Assembly (NCBI GenBank): GCA_002682825.1
Contig: NOKP01000003.1
Coordinates: 1,984,001 to 2,048,000, forward strand
DNA from: Neonectria sp. B-13
Taxonomy: Eukaryota > Ascomycota > Sordariomycetes > Hypocreales > Nectriaceae
DNA: 64,000 nucleotides
Direction of reading: 5' to 3'
Below the pieces are notes generated by a model. That model saw only the letters and a list, made by a program, of their open reading frames with translations. It was not told the DNA's origin and did not search any database. The position numbers were made by a program, and so were the translations under genes. Each line of letters opens with the position of its first letter. Within the stretch, counting starts at the first letter, position 1. This document shows positions 11,449 through 23,005 of this stretch, piece after piece.

Positions 11449-12909
11449 ATGTTGCCGAGATCGCTCCTGGCCGTGTCCGCCCTCCTTGTGGGAGCATGGG
11501 CACAAACATCGACAGAGGAATCGGAAACGACCGCGACACCAGAGGCATCCGCGACGGATGATGCTTCGTCTACGCTCGAGGAATCTGCTACAGGCACTTC
11601 TACTGGAACCGGAATCACGACACACACCGTAGCCGTTGGAGCGGTAAGTGGCTCCGTATAGCTTACCTTCTACTTTGACTGACGGCTGTTATAGTCTGGA
11701 CACAAGTTCTCACCCGATGAGATCGAGGCGGATGTTGGAGACATTATTGAATGGCGGTTCTATCCCACGAACCATTGGGTGATTCGCGGAGACTTTGATT
11801 ACCCATGCATTCCATACGACTACATTGGCACGGATCGAAAGGGCTTTTCGAGTGGCTCGCAAACTGTCCAAGCCATCACCGATGATGTAAGTTGACGACT
11901 CCCTGTGCTTGTCACCGCGAATCTAGTCGAGCTGACTTTCTTTACTAGGGCCCTCGTTTCCGTGTTAGAGTCAACAACACGGACCCGATCTTCTTCTATT
12001 GCGGTGCCCCAGGATCCTGCGTCAGATACCACATGATGGGCGTCATCAATCCGGTATGAGAGCAAATGCCGCTTCAATAACAAAGACAGTTCTAACCGTG
12101 TCACAGTCGAAGAACACTACTCTCGATGAGTGGCTTGAAAAAGCCGATGATGTCGACTATCAGCTGCGACCCGGTGACCCTTGGCCGACCGAGGAAGGCT
12201 TCGAGACCCCGACCGATGCCGTTGGGAAGGAGACTGGCGGATCATCGAGCGACAACTCCAATGATGATGATGACGATGACAGCGGCAGCGGAGGTTCTAA
12301 ACTCTCCGGGGGAGCAATTGCTGGGATTGCCATTGGTGGAGCTGCTGTTCTACTCCTCGCTGGCGGCTTGCTTTACCTTTGCGGACGACGAGGCGGGTTC
12401 GACAAAGCCTACCGTAAGAGCTTCCGCAACAGCGGTGCCCCGGCTGCCTTCGACGCACCACCGCCCGTTGCCGAAAATCGGTTCGACTCGCCGAGCACAG
12501 CAGCTGGAAGCATGTGGACGGCCAACAAACAACAGCCAAGCCCCATGTCGGGAAGCTTTGGCCAGAGCCCACCGATGAGCCCTCACAACTCTGGATACGG
12601 ATTCCAGCCAGGATACAACCCTATGGTTGCCCAAGACGGTACAATAGGGTCGTACTAGTAAGTTGCACCGAGTCACCCCGTAAACGTGGCCGTCATTGCT
12701 AACATCCGGACAGTAGCGACCACAACGCACAGCATCTCGCAGTACCACACCAAACTGAGTCGCCAAAGCCTCCGGACCAGGTCGCACCGGTTGAACTCCC
12801 CGCCTCGGCGGATCCTGGGAACTCTCCTCTGCCGGACTACAACGAGAATGGAACCCAACGCACCTTCTCCTGGGCCGGCGAGGAGTCGGGATATCGCCCG
12901 GCGAAATAA
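11449..12909 (+). CDS. membrane-anchored cupredoxin-like serine-rich protein
   Basis: Five exons (11449-11643, 11695-11886, 11949-12053, 12107-12657, 12714-12909) give 412 residues. Order: signal peptide (1-18), Ser/Thr-rich stretch, cupredoxin-like fold (about 66-164), acidic Ser/Asp spacer, one membrane helix (about 232-256), and a Pro/Gln-rich cytosolic tail. Candidate copper-site residues are His92, Cys147 (FFYCG), His157 and Met159 (RYHMMG), matching the usual cupredoxin order. It likely sits in the plasma membrane facing the wall. Whether it binds copper is not shown. An in-frame TAG at 12656 spans the fourth donor (TA|GTAAGT). Splicing to 12714 restores Tyr and adds 65 residues that keep coding character to the stop at 12907. 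I therefore prefer the five-exon model over the shorter form. Confidence 0.85.
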
Positions 12910-14299
12910 GCCGGCTCGCCCTTACAGCCAAGTCACGTCATCAGATCTAATACCAAGAAATGCCAATGCGCATACTGGAGCATGGGAGACACAGGGGAGT
13001 TTATGGGTTGCTGTTATTTGTGCAAGGTGAACCGTCCAGGGAGGGACTGGGCTTTTCTTGTTTTACGCTCGGAGGATTTGTTGCGCCGGAGCTCACACGG
13101 CGGATGGACGCAGCTTCACGATAAGAACGAAGTTGGTGTCTGTTTACTCCACGCGCCCCAAAATGTAACAACGATAATCACTGTTGCGGCGTCGGGCTCG
13201 CAGTTTCCGTCCAGACTTTGTTTCCCTAGAGGCATTTGGGAGAACGGGGTCTTGTTGGACGCACTCACTAGTTTACCAAAGATGAAGTTCAAGTATATAG
13301 AGAACACCTACCAAATGCCCTGTTCTGGTCGACGTATGGTGCCAAACTGCGTCTCAACGGCAGTGAATGCTCACGGCAAATAGCTGAGATGCATTCCGAC
13401 ATCATCCGGCGGATTCAGCTTTTCCCGCATTGTCAGGCCGCGTGGCGCTCACCTCTGAACAGAAGCCAAGATCCCTCCAGCGGGACAACGCATATTGGGG
13501 GCCATTTGCCAGGGTCCGCCGCCCGTGGCGTAGGTGCTAGGTCTCGGGACCTGACAGGGCTGGCGTGGTGGCGGAGCGGTTGGGTGTGTACACCCGCCGG
13601 CGTTTAGCGGGAGAAGTGGTGATGCTATATCGGGAGTTGGGGGCGGCTGTGCTGGCGTTGCAAACGGAGACGCGCTTGCGGGAATGGGGCTATCGTGCGG
13701 ATTTTTGATACCCTCTCTGTGGTGTAGTAGGGCTGAGCGATGCTTTTGCGCACTGGTGGTAGTGAGCGTATCTGAGCAAAGGTCTTCGGAGAGGTTGGTG
13801 CAATCAAGACCGCACCCGCCCGCAGGGAAACCATCGTCAGCGTCAGGGCCTAAAAGGCCAACGGCGCCTGGTTTCCGCCAATTATCTGAGTCAGTCGCCG
13901 GATGACTCTGTTCACACTGGTCAGCCCGGAGCCCTGCCTTGCCGTCCAGAATTCACAATATTATGTTCAGACGCAATATGCTGACGCGATATGACGAGAC
14001 GTCGCCATGTTTTCCAGCAATGCATGCCGTGTCCAGTGGCTTCATGGCAGGGTACCTTTCACAGACTCGAGACAACATTCACATAGACAGAATCCAAGAC
14101 AGCGTTTCGAAGAAGCTCGGCGATTTTTTTTATATCTTCATAAGCCGTAACTAAATGCCGCCCTAAAAAGAACCCATCCAGCCATGGGCAACCAATCCTC
14201 CCACGCCAAAGACATGTAAGAACCGGCGCACAACCTGTGCGTAGCTTCTCCGAAATTCGGAAACCGTCGTAACCGTGCAATTCTCTAGAGAGAGATCGC
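12910..14299. other. 1.4 kb region between convergent genes
   Basis: Both flanking genes end here, so it should hold two 3' UTRs. Short frames at 12982-13383 and 13389-13607 show no recognisable product. No repeat or mobile element was seen. Confidence 0.45.
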
Positions 14300-14753
14300 T
14301 TAGTCGAAAAGACCGAAGCCCATATCCTCGTCGGACTCCTCCTTCTCTGCGGCGGGTGTTAGTATTGTAATTGCAGAGGAATCCATCACCATGGGATAAC
14401 GTACCAGACTCGGCCTTCTCCTCCTCGGCCTCAGCAGCACCGCCAGCAGCGGCAGCACCGCCGCCACCGCCGCCACCACCACCGCCACCGGAGGGGACGG
14501 AGGCGAGCTTCTCAGAGCCAGCAGCGATCAGCTATTGATGTTGTCAGTTCTCTGCGCGTTGTAGAAAGTTCGGTAGGGGTTGTAAATGGCATACCTCGCT
14601 GATGTCCTTGCCCTTGAGCTCGGAGATGAGGGTGTTGAGACGGTCGTCATCGGCCTCAATACCGACAGACTCGAGAACGGTCTTGATGTCGGAAGCGGAG
14701 GGCGAGGTGTTGCCACCAAGGCTCAGAAGGAGGTAAGCTGCGAGGTGCTTCAT
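14300..14753 (-). CDS. RPP2: 60S acidic ribosomal protein P2
   Basis: P2 pairs with P1 in the ribosomal stalk and recruits translation GTPases. Three exons (14595-14753, 14405-14531, 14300-14346) give 110 residues, the usual length. The N-terminal dimerisation domain starts [14 protein letters not shown] and includes the [15 protein letters not shown] segment. A Gly/Ala hinge follows, then the highly conserved acidic tail [12 protein letters not shown]. This tail, with the [10 protein letters not shown] start, marks P2 rather than P1. The reading frame is split between exons in phases 0 and 1, and all junctions are canonical. The gene also has a likely intron in its 5' UTR. It is head-to-head with SPT2. 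Expression should be very high and growth-linked, as for all ribosomal protein genes. Confidence 0.96.
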
Positions 14754-15506
14754 TGTGATTTTTGTTTTCTGAGGGCGACTTGTTAGAATCTAGGGCGGCA
14801 GTATTGCTCTTGCGACAACGCAGATAGAGCAGGCTCGTCGATAGCGATGGGAAGCGACTTACTAGAATGGAGGAGAACAAGAGAAATCAATCAATTTAAC
14901 CGCAAGTTGGGCGGAGACTGAAACCTTCGAGTTCGTGGTTTAATCGTTTCGGTGTGACGAAGTAGAAAAGTTCGAGGCGTCGCGAAACTTCAAGGACAAT
15001 TTTGATCCTGTGGGCACCAAAATCCACTTTAGGCGAATTGTTAGGGCGGGGTCGTTCGGAGAATGCCTGCTGCCGAGCCCCGGTGGTTCAGCTGCACCGC
15101 CACATCGTGAACTCTCGATCACGTGCTATGGCGCCGCATTCTTCTGTGGCGTTGACTGATTTCATCCTTTGCCTTGCGAGTTGGCCAGCGGTTGTTTCTT
15201 TGTTCTTCACTTGCCCGTACACTTCCCCCTTCACTGGTATCGTGATCGCCTCGATTTCCTGTGGCTTGCGTGTGAGTTTCGAGTGTATACGATCACATAC
15301 CCCGGTTCTATCGCCTCTGCGCCTGCAACCACCAGAATCCGACGGTTGTGCAAACGAAACCAAAAAAGTCACAGCCCGATACCAGAGCGAACGAGAAACC
15401 GCATCGCTCAATGACTCACAATTCTCGCTCGAGGCTATCCGCTCCTCTGTCGCTTTAAGGGAGCCGTTGACTCTATTTTCGAAGCCTCTGGTTTCTAGTG
15501 GACGCA
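14754..15506. promoter_or_regulatory. shared RPP2/SPT2 upstream region
   Basis: This 753-bp head-to-head spacer holds both promoters and the RPP2 5' UTR intron. No open frame in it is supported as a gene. Confidence 0.5.
14769..14862 (-). other. 5' UTR intron of RPP2
   Basis: Upstream of the RPP2 ATG (14753), the minus strand shows a GTAAGT donor at 14862, a TTCTAAC branch site and a CCCTCAG acceptor ending at 14769, leaving a 15-nt exon piece before the ATG. The intron would be 94 bp. Leader introns are common in ribosomal-protein genes. Confidence 0.65.
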
Positions 15507-16727
15507 ATGCCAGTGAGTAACTCCCCGTGATGGCTAAAGTTACAGGATCCAGAAAAAGCTGACCGTGATGGGTCACAGATCGGGGACCTCCTCGCCCAGA
15601 TCAGTGGCGATGGTGCCTCCTCCAACCCCGCACCGACCCTTTCGCGAGCGAACACCCTGCCGAAGAGGAAAGCTGATGAAGACCTGCGCCTGAGTACCTC
15701 CAAGACGCCCCGGACAACAACGTTATCCAGTACCGTGGCTCCACGGTCCCCGGTGTCCAGACCCACCCGCTCGGTCGAGACATCTGCTCCGCCTTCGAGA
15801 TTCACTCAACCATCACGGCCTCTCGACCGACCGAGCTCATCACAGCGGCCCATGAATGGAACGAACTCCAGAACCACGGTGCTCTCATCGAGGCCGCTAA
15901 ATGGAGGTAACCGAATCCAGAAGTCTGCACCCCCCAGCAGACCCTCCCCAGGGCCATCAAATGCTCCTGCTGTATCTCGAGCAGCACCGAAGAAGGGGTC
16001 GTTTGCTGAGATTCTTGCACGAGGTCAACGTGCACAGGCTGTGATGGGCCAGGTCGGCAAGATTCAACACAAAAAAGTTCAAAAGGGTGCTGCTGTCGCT
16101 GCCCCGAAGAAGGAGAAGGATGAGCCAAAGATGGGCTCGCGGACTCCGAATCGGAAGCTGCCGCAGAAACCGTCGGGATACTCTGGCACCGGCAAATCCG
16201 GACAACGGAACGGTACCCCAGTTAATGGAAGTAATAAAGACGCGCGTGCTACCAAGGTGGCACCATCAAAGGCAGATCGAGCCAAGGCTGCAGCCGAGGA
16301 AGAGCGTGAGAAGAAGTTCAAGAAGGCAGCTGCAGCAACAACAGGATACACCGGTACTGCGAGACCCAAACCTGGAAATGCTGCCAAGAAGCACAATACC
16401 GTGCGAGGCGGTGCTCTGCTACAAACACCAGCCCCTCGGCCAACCTCATCCAAGTCACGTTTGGACGATGGGTATGACGAGGAGTTGGATGATTTCATTG
16501 ATTACGACGACGAGGAAGACGATGGGGGCGGTCCTCGCTACGATTACGCCTCAGACGGGTCGTCTGATATGGAGGCAGGTCTTGAAGACATTGATGGAGA
16601 GGAGCGTCGAGCCGAGTTCATTGCCCGTCGTGAGGATATCGAGGAAGAGCGTTTGGAGCGCTCCCTCAAGGCGCAAAAAGAAGACCGCAAGCGCAAGGCT
16701 CTGGAGGCACTTCGCCGTCGTCATTGA
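15507..16727 (+). CDS. SPT2: SPT2-family chromatin protein
   Basis: Spt2 is an HMG-like, DNA- and H3/H4-binding factor that preserves nucleosomes behind elongating RNA polymerase II. The first coding exon is only ATG CCA (15507-15512). It is followed by a 66-bp intron and one long exon (15579-16727), 384 residues in all. The resulting start MPIGDLLAQISG is typical of fungal Spt2 proteins. The middle is basic and disordered (Ser/Pro/Lys/Arg). The C-terminal SPT2 domain has the acidic stretch DDFIDYDDEEDD, then charged helices ending in KALEALRRRH. Without the micro-exon the conserved N-terminus would lack a start codon, which supports this model. Confidence 0.9.
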
Positions 16728-18047
16728 TACTCCCTCCGACTCTATGTAGCCTTCTATCTTTCGGCTTCTTCCAGCACCCTCTTTTTTCGACTTCTTTTGC
16801 GAGAACGTGGCCACGGTCGAGAAATTTGGAAACGGAGGCGTTATTATCGACATTTTACATCGTTTCCCTTTGTTGCTCTGCCTTGCTTGCTTTTTTACAA
16901 TACGGCCACATTAGCGACGGAGTTGAACTTTTCCTCATTTTCCCTCATCACAAAACGCTCGCCGAACACCTACACTCTCAGGCTTTCACTCACATACTTA
17001 AACGGATGCATGGCATGGCGCGGTCAAAGATTGGGAGGGGAAGAAGGGGGTCTGGTTGTGCTTGGGATTGCGCAGGACCGGAATGGACTGCGGTAGTCGG
17101 ATGGAGGATGTAGATACTGGAAGCGGATGCAGAATGGTTACTGTCTAGACTTAATTTGAAAGAGTACAAACCATGATTTGTGTGCCTTTACAATTGTTTG
17201 TGTTTATTTTAGCTCTCCTATCTGGTTAACTATGTTTGAACGGTCATGGACTATCGTTAAAAATGCCCTTGAAAGTGGTGACAATGTAGGCTTTCATATA
17301 CCTTGTTAGTAAACACAACCTACCTTTGTTGAGAGCGAGGAGTGCGTTGAGAGGCAAGCCTAGTGGCGGGTCATCACGTACTCATCGCCTCTTCGCGATG
17401 CCTTTTGAGCAACAATGCTTCAGCAACTATTTTTTAGAAAAGTCAAAGCCTTTGTATTATACAAGTGTCTAGGTAGAAAGCGGCCGCCAACCAATACCTT
17501 TCAAACGCCTTTTTGCCCTAAGCGTGACCCGGGACCAAGAAGATGAAACCCAACAGTCCAAAAAATAGCAGGAGAAAGATGCCGAGAGATCCACAGCAAA
17601 ACGAGTTGTATCAGTGCAAGGTCATGGTCAAGTGTTGATCATGTCAATGAGCAATCTGTCGTGATGTGACGGAGATAACCCGAGTCAGCGATCTGGCCGC
17701 CAGTCCTGCAAGTGCACATAACGTGTACATAAAGCAAACGAGACAATTGCCAAGAGCAGTTGGCATGCTCATCCCGGCATGCATACGCAGAACGACTTTC
17801 TGGCAAGCAGCCGGTTTGTTAGAACCCAGACACCCCAAGAGAGAACACTTGAACGCGAGCAAAAACATGGACCAACGCTCGTTCAACCACCCGTGAGACG
17901 GAACAGTACTGATGTCAATCATTGGACAACTATCCATTCAGTACATAGACTCATGGAAGAATCATACAACCCCTGAAAGACCAATTCCATGGTTCAAAAG
18001 CCAACAACCTTTCGTTTAAATCCACCAATTCGGGAGATCCATGGGAA
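16728..18047. other. 1.3 kb region between convergent genes
   Basis: No gene is supported. The sequence becomes AT-richer around 17140-17500 than in the flanking genes. It probably holds the 3' UTRs of SPT2 and the NUFIP1-like gene. Confidence 0.45.
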
Positions 18048-19923
18048 TCAGGGGAGATCGTCGCTCTTGGACTGCTTGCCGCCTGCGCTGCCGTAGGGCC
18101 TCAGGAGCCAGCCTTGGTAGTGCTTGATCCCTTGGGTGCCGTTACTATTGGCACTAGGGATGATGGATGGTGGCGGGTTGCGACGAGGAAGTCCAGTCTC
18201 TCGCTTAACGGGAGGAGGGGGAAGGGAAGCAGAGGCAGCAGGAAGCAAGCTAGGGGTGGGTTGAGACGGGGCAGTGTCGTGATTCTTCTTGAGATCCTTC
18301 TTCGCCTCCGCTGGATCAACGGGCTTCATGAGACCCTTCTGGCGAAGGTAGTGAATAGACTGCAGCACGGTAAGATCCTCTTGTTCCTTATCGTTGAGAA
18401 TCAGACGTTGCTGAATCGTAAGCCGGCCGTTGTTGGCCTCACGCTCCTTAACGGCTGCTTCTCTGACCTCAGGATCATGGACGAAGCGGCACTTGCCCTT
18501 TTTGCCGCATGTTCCACCAGTGGAATAATATTTGCAATGCTTGGAAACGTCGGCTTTCTTTGCAGGAGGTGGCGGGGGAGCAACGTGGGATCGAGAAGAC
18601 ATGACTTCTGGCTTCTCATCATCCGAAGACTCCTCGGAAGGGCCTCTCATTTCATCGCCCTCGTCTCCTTGTTCTCGCTTGCGCTTGATGGACGACTCAA
18701 CTTTGCGAAGCTGTCGCCTGAGTTTGTCGGCTTGTTTCTCGAGCGAGGAAGCCTTGTCTTCGCCATCGTGTGCCAGCTCGGCAGCCTTCTTGGCCTCAAC
18801 ACGTGCCTTGGTAGGGAAATGCCTCTTTCTGTCCGCTAGGAAGGAGGCAACATCCTTAACGCTATAGAAGGTCAGCATGGCAGACACATCAAGGGTGAAT
18901 AGGGGCTTACCGGAGAGTTTCCTGTCCGATTAGGTCGTTAAGGACCTTCTCCTCGCCCTCGTCATCTTCGGATTCCGAGTCCATTCCAGGGGTCAGGCCA
19001 AGTGTGTTGATCTTGCGCTTCTTCTTTTTTCCAACGGAGGGAGTCTCGGGCTTGTGGTGAACTGGCTCATTATTGCTGGGCTTGTGGTGTCGTGGCTTGT
19101 CATTTCCATGAAAGCCACCACGCCCACGAGCCCCTCCATCTCTATGGCCACCTCGACCACGACGGGCATTCTTGCCATAGTAGGCATCCTGATGGGGGGG
19201 TCCAGGCGCAGGAGGTAGTCCAGGATAGGCAGGATACTGTGCTGGGGGGTAATGGGCGGCACGAGGATCATGGGGGTATGGCTGTCCATAGCTACCATTC
19301 ACGGGAGGTGGAACTGCCTCGTGCTCATAACTGGGACGCATCGGCCCGCCCATTTGGGGCTTTGCAGCACCGCGATCGTTGTAGCCGCCACGGGGTCTGG
19401 GGTTTCCATAATGCGCCTGGGGTACTGGCCCTTGACCATTCCACTGGGCTTGGCTAGGAGGAGGGGGACCCTGGTAGGGGGCGCTGTACTGTTGGGGAGC
19501 ACCATACTGAGGCTGCTGGGGATACTGCGATGGCGGGTACGGCTGAGGAGCGTAGTTGGGGTGGTAGTTGTTGGGGGGCATAGGAACAGGGGCATGGCCG
19601 TGGGGAGGAGCATGACCATGCTCGGGAGGCCATTGAGGCTGCGGCGGCGGATAGGTGCCGGCGGGAGGATGAGAGCCTCCATAGGGAGGTGGGTTCTGGA
19701 CGGGATAGGGTTGACCAGAGTATTCGTAGTGCCCCTGTGGCGAGCCGTGGTAATCACCACGACCTCCAGAGTAATGTCCTCCGCGACCGCGTCCATGTTG
19801 TGATGCTCCGCCTCGCCCCTGACCGTGCTGAGGGTAAGATGGAGCTGGATGGCCGTAGTTGGGGTGTCCGCCCGACGCCGCCGGCGGAGGAGGTGGCGGA
19901 GGACCGTATCCGTATGCCGACAT
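18048..19923 (-). CDS. NUFIP1/Rsa1-like CCCH zinc-finger protein
   Basis: Two exons (18911-19923 and 18048-18861, 49-bp intron) give 608 residues. Residues 1 to about 275 are a Pro/Tyr/Gly/Gln-rich disordered region with RGG motifs (HGRGRGGHYSGGRG), suggestive of RNA binding. The splice joins LIGQETLR to VKDVASFLADRKRHFPTKAR, which recreates the NUFIP1 core motif (about 335-355). A long charged coiled-coil and one CCCH finger (CKYYSTGGTCGKKGKCRFVH) follow. Known NUFIP1/Rsa1 proteins help assemble box C/D snoRNPs with the R2TP chaperone through Snu13. That role here is inferred from the motif. RNA binding is likely. The gene is head-to-head with RPC25. Confidence 0.82.
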
Positions 19924-20668
19924 GACTACAGGGTCATGTAGCGAATGGGACGTATGATATGGTTAACGGGACGGTGCCCAGGATGATCGAGTCGTTACTG
20001 ATGATCGATGGCGAGGCGGTGGTGAGAGGTGCAGGTTTCGGTTCGTGGTGGAAGGATGGGAAGACGGGATGGAGTCGTTCAGACAGGCACCTTGAGAGCA
20101 GGGGCCAAGCGCGAACCGCTGTACGTAGTACGCCACAGTTACGGGAACGGCGTACAGGAGGAAACGCCGAGAATAAGGGGAAAATGGAACGACAACGGAG
20201 AAAAGAAAATCACCTGCGACGGAACGAAGGAGAAACGAGCAAGACGCGACTGACGATTGAGGTTGTCGAGAGAGGGAAAGGCCACAAGATGCCGTGAAGC
20301 TCGGTCGCGGCAAAAACGTGACGGCGAGCTTTTGCAACGGGACAGTCCGTACACCGCACCGGGACACACTGTGGCGCTAAGCCACCTCAGGAAGGCGGTG
20401 AGTGCCATTGACCGAACCGCAGTAACGCAAATTGGATTAGCGGCGGCTACCTTCTGAACTCGTTCTTTTTCTGCCGTGGCCTAAGTTTCTGTGGCGCTGC
20501 GTCTCAAGGCATCGCAAACTCACAGCCTCTTCTGATTCGTCATGTTGCAATGAGATCTTTCATATCCTCCGGTTTGCGATGACCTGCTATCGTTCCCTCT
20601 AAATTCCAAAAACGCGACGACTTCTTTAAATTACCCCGTTCAAATCAAGGTAGCGCTTGGCCGCCAAC
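19924..20668. promoter_or_regulatory. shared NUFIP1-like/RPC25 upstream region
   Basis: This 745-bp spacer between divergent genes holds both promoters. Frames inside it are Arg-rich non-coding artefacts. No clear TATA box was found. Confidence 0.45.
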
Positions 20669-21528
20669 ATGTTCATTCTGGTACATGCTCGCCCTCAATG
20701 CCCCGCCATCGCACAACCCAAGTACACCTTCACGACAGGAACAGATGACTGACATTCCCACCAGACCAAGATCTCCGACCTGGTGCAGGTTGCGCCAGAA
20801 GACTTCTCCAAGAGGAGCATAGATGCCATCGAAGACAACATCAACGCCAAGTACTCCAATAAGGTCCGGCTCCCCGCCAGTTTGGTCTGTTCGCTCAGAC
20901 TGGAGACGGAAGACTCACTCACACGCGGCAACAGGTCATCCAGAAGATTGGACTCTGCATCTGCATTTATGATATCCTCTGGACCTCAGAAGGCCTGATT
21001 GGCCATGGCACTGGCTTGGTCAACATCAACGGTTCGTCGCATCAATGGCTCCCCCCGATCGGTTTCACTAAGGAAACGCAATGCAGCCGAGTTCCGCATG
21101 GTTGTATTCCGCCCCTTCAAGGGTGAGGTCATGCTCGGCAGGATACGCAGCTCCACGCCTGCGGGCATCAACTTGAGAACCGACTTCTTCGACGACATCT
21201 TCGTTCCGTTTGAGGAGCTGCCCGAGGGAGCCGAATAGTAAGACAATAGCTTCTGTATTCTATGCATGGAAGATGCAAGACCTAAGAACTGACAATGCCC
21301 GACAGTTCCCACAGTGAACAGCTTTGGATCTGGAACTTCGACGAGGAGCGATTGTTCTACGATAACCATGAAATGGTGCGGTTCCAGGTCGTTGACGAGG
21401 AGTGGCACGACCAAGCTCCCGCCGGCCCATCCCAGGCTGACGATGCGCCCCCAAAGACGCCGTACAGGATAAAGGCTAGTATGGCTGCTGAAGGATTGGG
21501 TGTGTGCTTATGGTGGGATGGAGCGTAG
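20669..21528 (+). CDS. RPC25: RNA polymerase III subunit Rpc25 (Rpb7 family)
   Basis: Rpc25 pairs with Rpc17 in the Pol III stalk and is needed for initiation at tRNA and 5S genes. Five exons (20669-20680, 20765-20863, 20935-21031, 21087-21237, 21306-21528) give 193 residues. The start MFILTKISDLVQVAPEDF and the segment IQKIGLCICIYDILWTSEG match the N-terminal RNP-like domain of the family. The C-terminal half (FRPFKGEVMLGRI, then LWIWNFDEE) is the OB/S1-like RNA-binding part. Exon 1 codes only four residues. Two donors are atypical (GTCCGG at 20864, GTTCGT at 21032), but phase and homology wording demand them. The fourth donor TA|GTAAGA creates an apparent TAG that splicing removes. The 3' end is 123 bp from the convergent EMC3 stop. 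Confidence 0.9.
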
Positions 21529-21651
21529 TAAACTAGCGACAGACAGAGATGCCAAGGCGACAGCGCGACAGCTGGGAGGACAGAGACACGGCAAGGGGCG
21601 ACGGCATTCGCGATTAGATCTGCTGATGTATATTTTGCTCGTTCTATGAAT

Positions 21652-22616
21652 CTACGATTTGATACCCGCCAACAAACGCTCCTCAACGTCGTCCAACACA
21701 GAGTAGTGCTCGACAACGGCAAGGTTCTCGCCTTCGGCCTTGAACTGCTTGTCTGGGTCCTGGCCAGGGCCTCCCATCGGGTTGACCGGCTGTTGCTGCA
21801 TCTGCTGGGCAACTTGGCTGGCGGCTGCAATGGCGTTAGCAACTTCAGGAAGACACGGGGTCTAGCTCTGGAGGATGAGTACATACCGTTGTCGCTACCA
21901 AGGAGGAACACGTAGACGAACTGGAGGCCGAAAATGCACAGGAAGTACCAGCTGATGCTGGACATCCATCGAGGATCCATGTCCTTGGTCTGCACGCCAG
22001 CCTGTAGCATGCTCTTGAACTTGATGGTAATGGGGAAAGGTAGTTTCACTATTCCCGGCGGTTAGACAAGGCCCCATTGTACGCAAACAGATCACATACT
22101 AATAACGTAGCCGCTGAAAAAGGCATTGATCCAGCTCATGATGAGGGTGTTGGGGATGATCATGGCCATGTTGTTCTTCATCATGCCCATCATGCCATCC
22201 ATAGCGCTAGGATCGGACAGCGGGTTTGCGGGAGGCTGGCCCTTCTTATCAGGCTCTTTAAGGTAGGCGCCAGACTCGTAGCCGGCGGCGAGGGTCTCGC
22301 GGCGGGCCTCGAAGGCCTTCTGGGAGAGGACGTGGTGGTTGGTGCGCAGGGTAACGCCGCGGCCGAGGAAGCGCTGCTCGCGCATGGCCTTGGTGTCCTG
22401 CTTCTTGGGGGCGGTGGCCATGAGCACGGAGGCGTAGTGGCGCAGGACACCCGTCAGGACCATGACGACGGTGATGGGTGTGAGGATCCAGTAGCTAAAG
22501 GGACGGAGCCATGGCGGTTAGCAACTTCGGACGCGGGCGTTTGGGGAGGGGGGGGAAGCTCGAACGTACAACAACTGGGGATCCCGGTGGAGGGTCTGGA
22601 CGGGGATTTGGACCAT
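21652..22616 (-). CDS. EMC3: ER membrane protein complex subunit 3
   Basis: Emc3 is the Oxa1-superfamily insertase core of the EMC, which inserts tail-anchored and multi-pass proteins into the ER membrane. Four exons (22570-22616, 22100-22494, 21887-22048, 21652-21824) give 258 residues, the family norm. After splicing, the N-terminus reads through DPQLFYWILTPITVVMV, the first membrane helix. The cytosolic loop holds basic residues and a Met-rich stretch (MDGMMGMMKNNMAM), consistent with the methionine-rich substrate-binding surface of Oxa1-type insertases. Two more helices (IPNTLIMSWINAFFSGYV and SSISWYFLCIFGLQFVYVF) follow. The last exon gives a soluble tail with VLDDVEERLL. The gene is head-to-head with SPC2. 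Confidence 0.93.
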
Positions 22617-23005
22617 TGTGTCGGCGGCGGGCGGCCAGAGGCTCGCGATTCGTGGGATGCGAGGATTGTCGTGCGTCGCGAGGCTGCGACTCTGTGATGC
22701 TGATGCCGACGTGGGAGAGCAGCTTGGATGGAAGAAGCCACCTGCACCGCAGCTTGAGTTAGCTTACCTAATTCCGCCAGGGCCGGGTTCTGCCGCCGCG
22801 CCAAAGCCAGCGAGTGACGCCCCCTGCTCACACGCAGTGACACCACCCGCTGCAGCTCAGGATACGTGCCACTAAACCCCGGGCAGTCCAGTGGGGGTTG
22901 CGACAAGAAGGGACAGCTATCCACATACTCGGCCAAAGGTGAAGTTGTCGAGATCACCATATCACGAATCACGACTCCGCCATATCACAGCCTCTTCTAT
23001 TCACC
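22617..23005. promoter_or_regulatory. shared EMC3/SPC2 upstream region
   Basis: This 389-bp spacer lies between two divergent ER protein-biogenesis genes. A common promoter could co-regulate them. I did not identify a convincing unfolded-protein-response element by eye. Confidence 0.5.
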
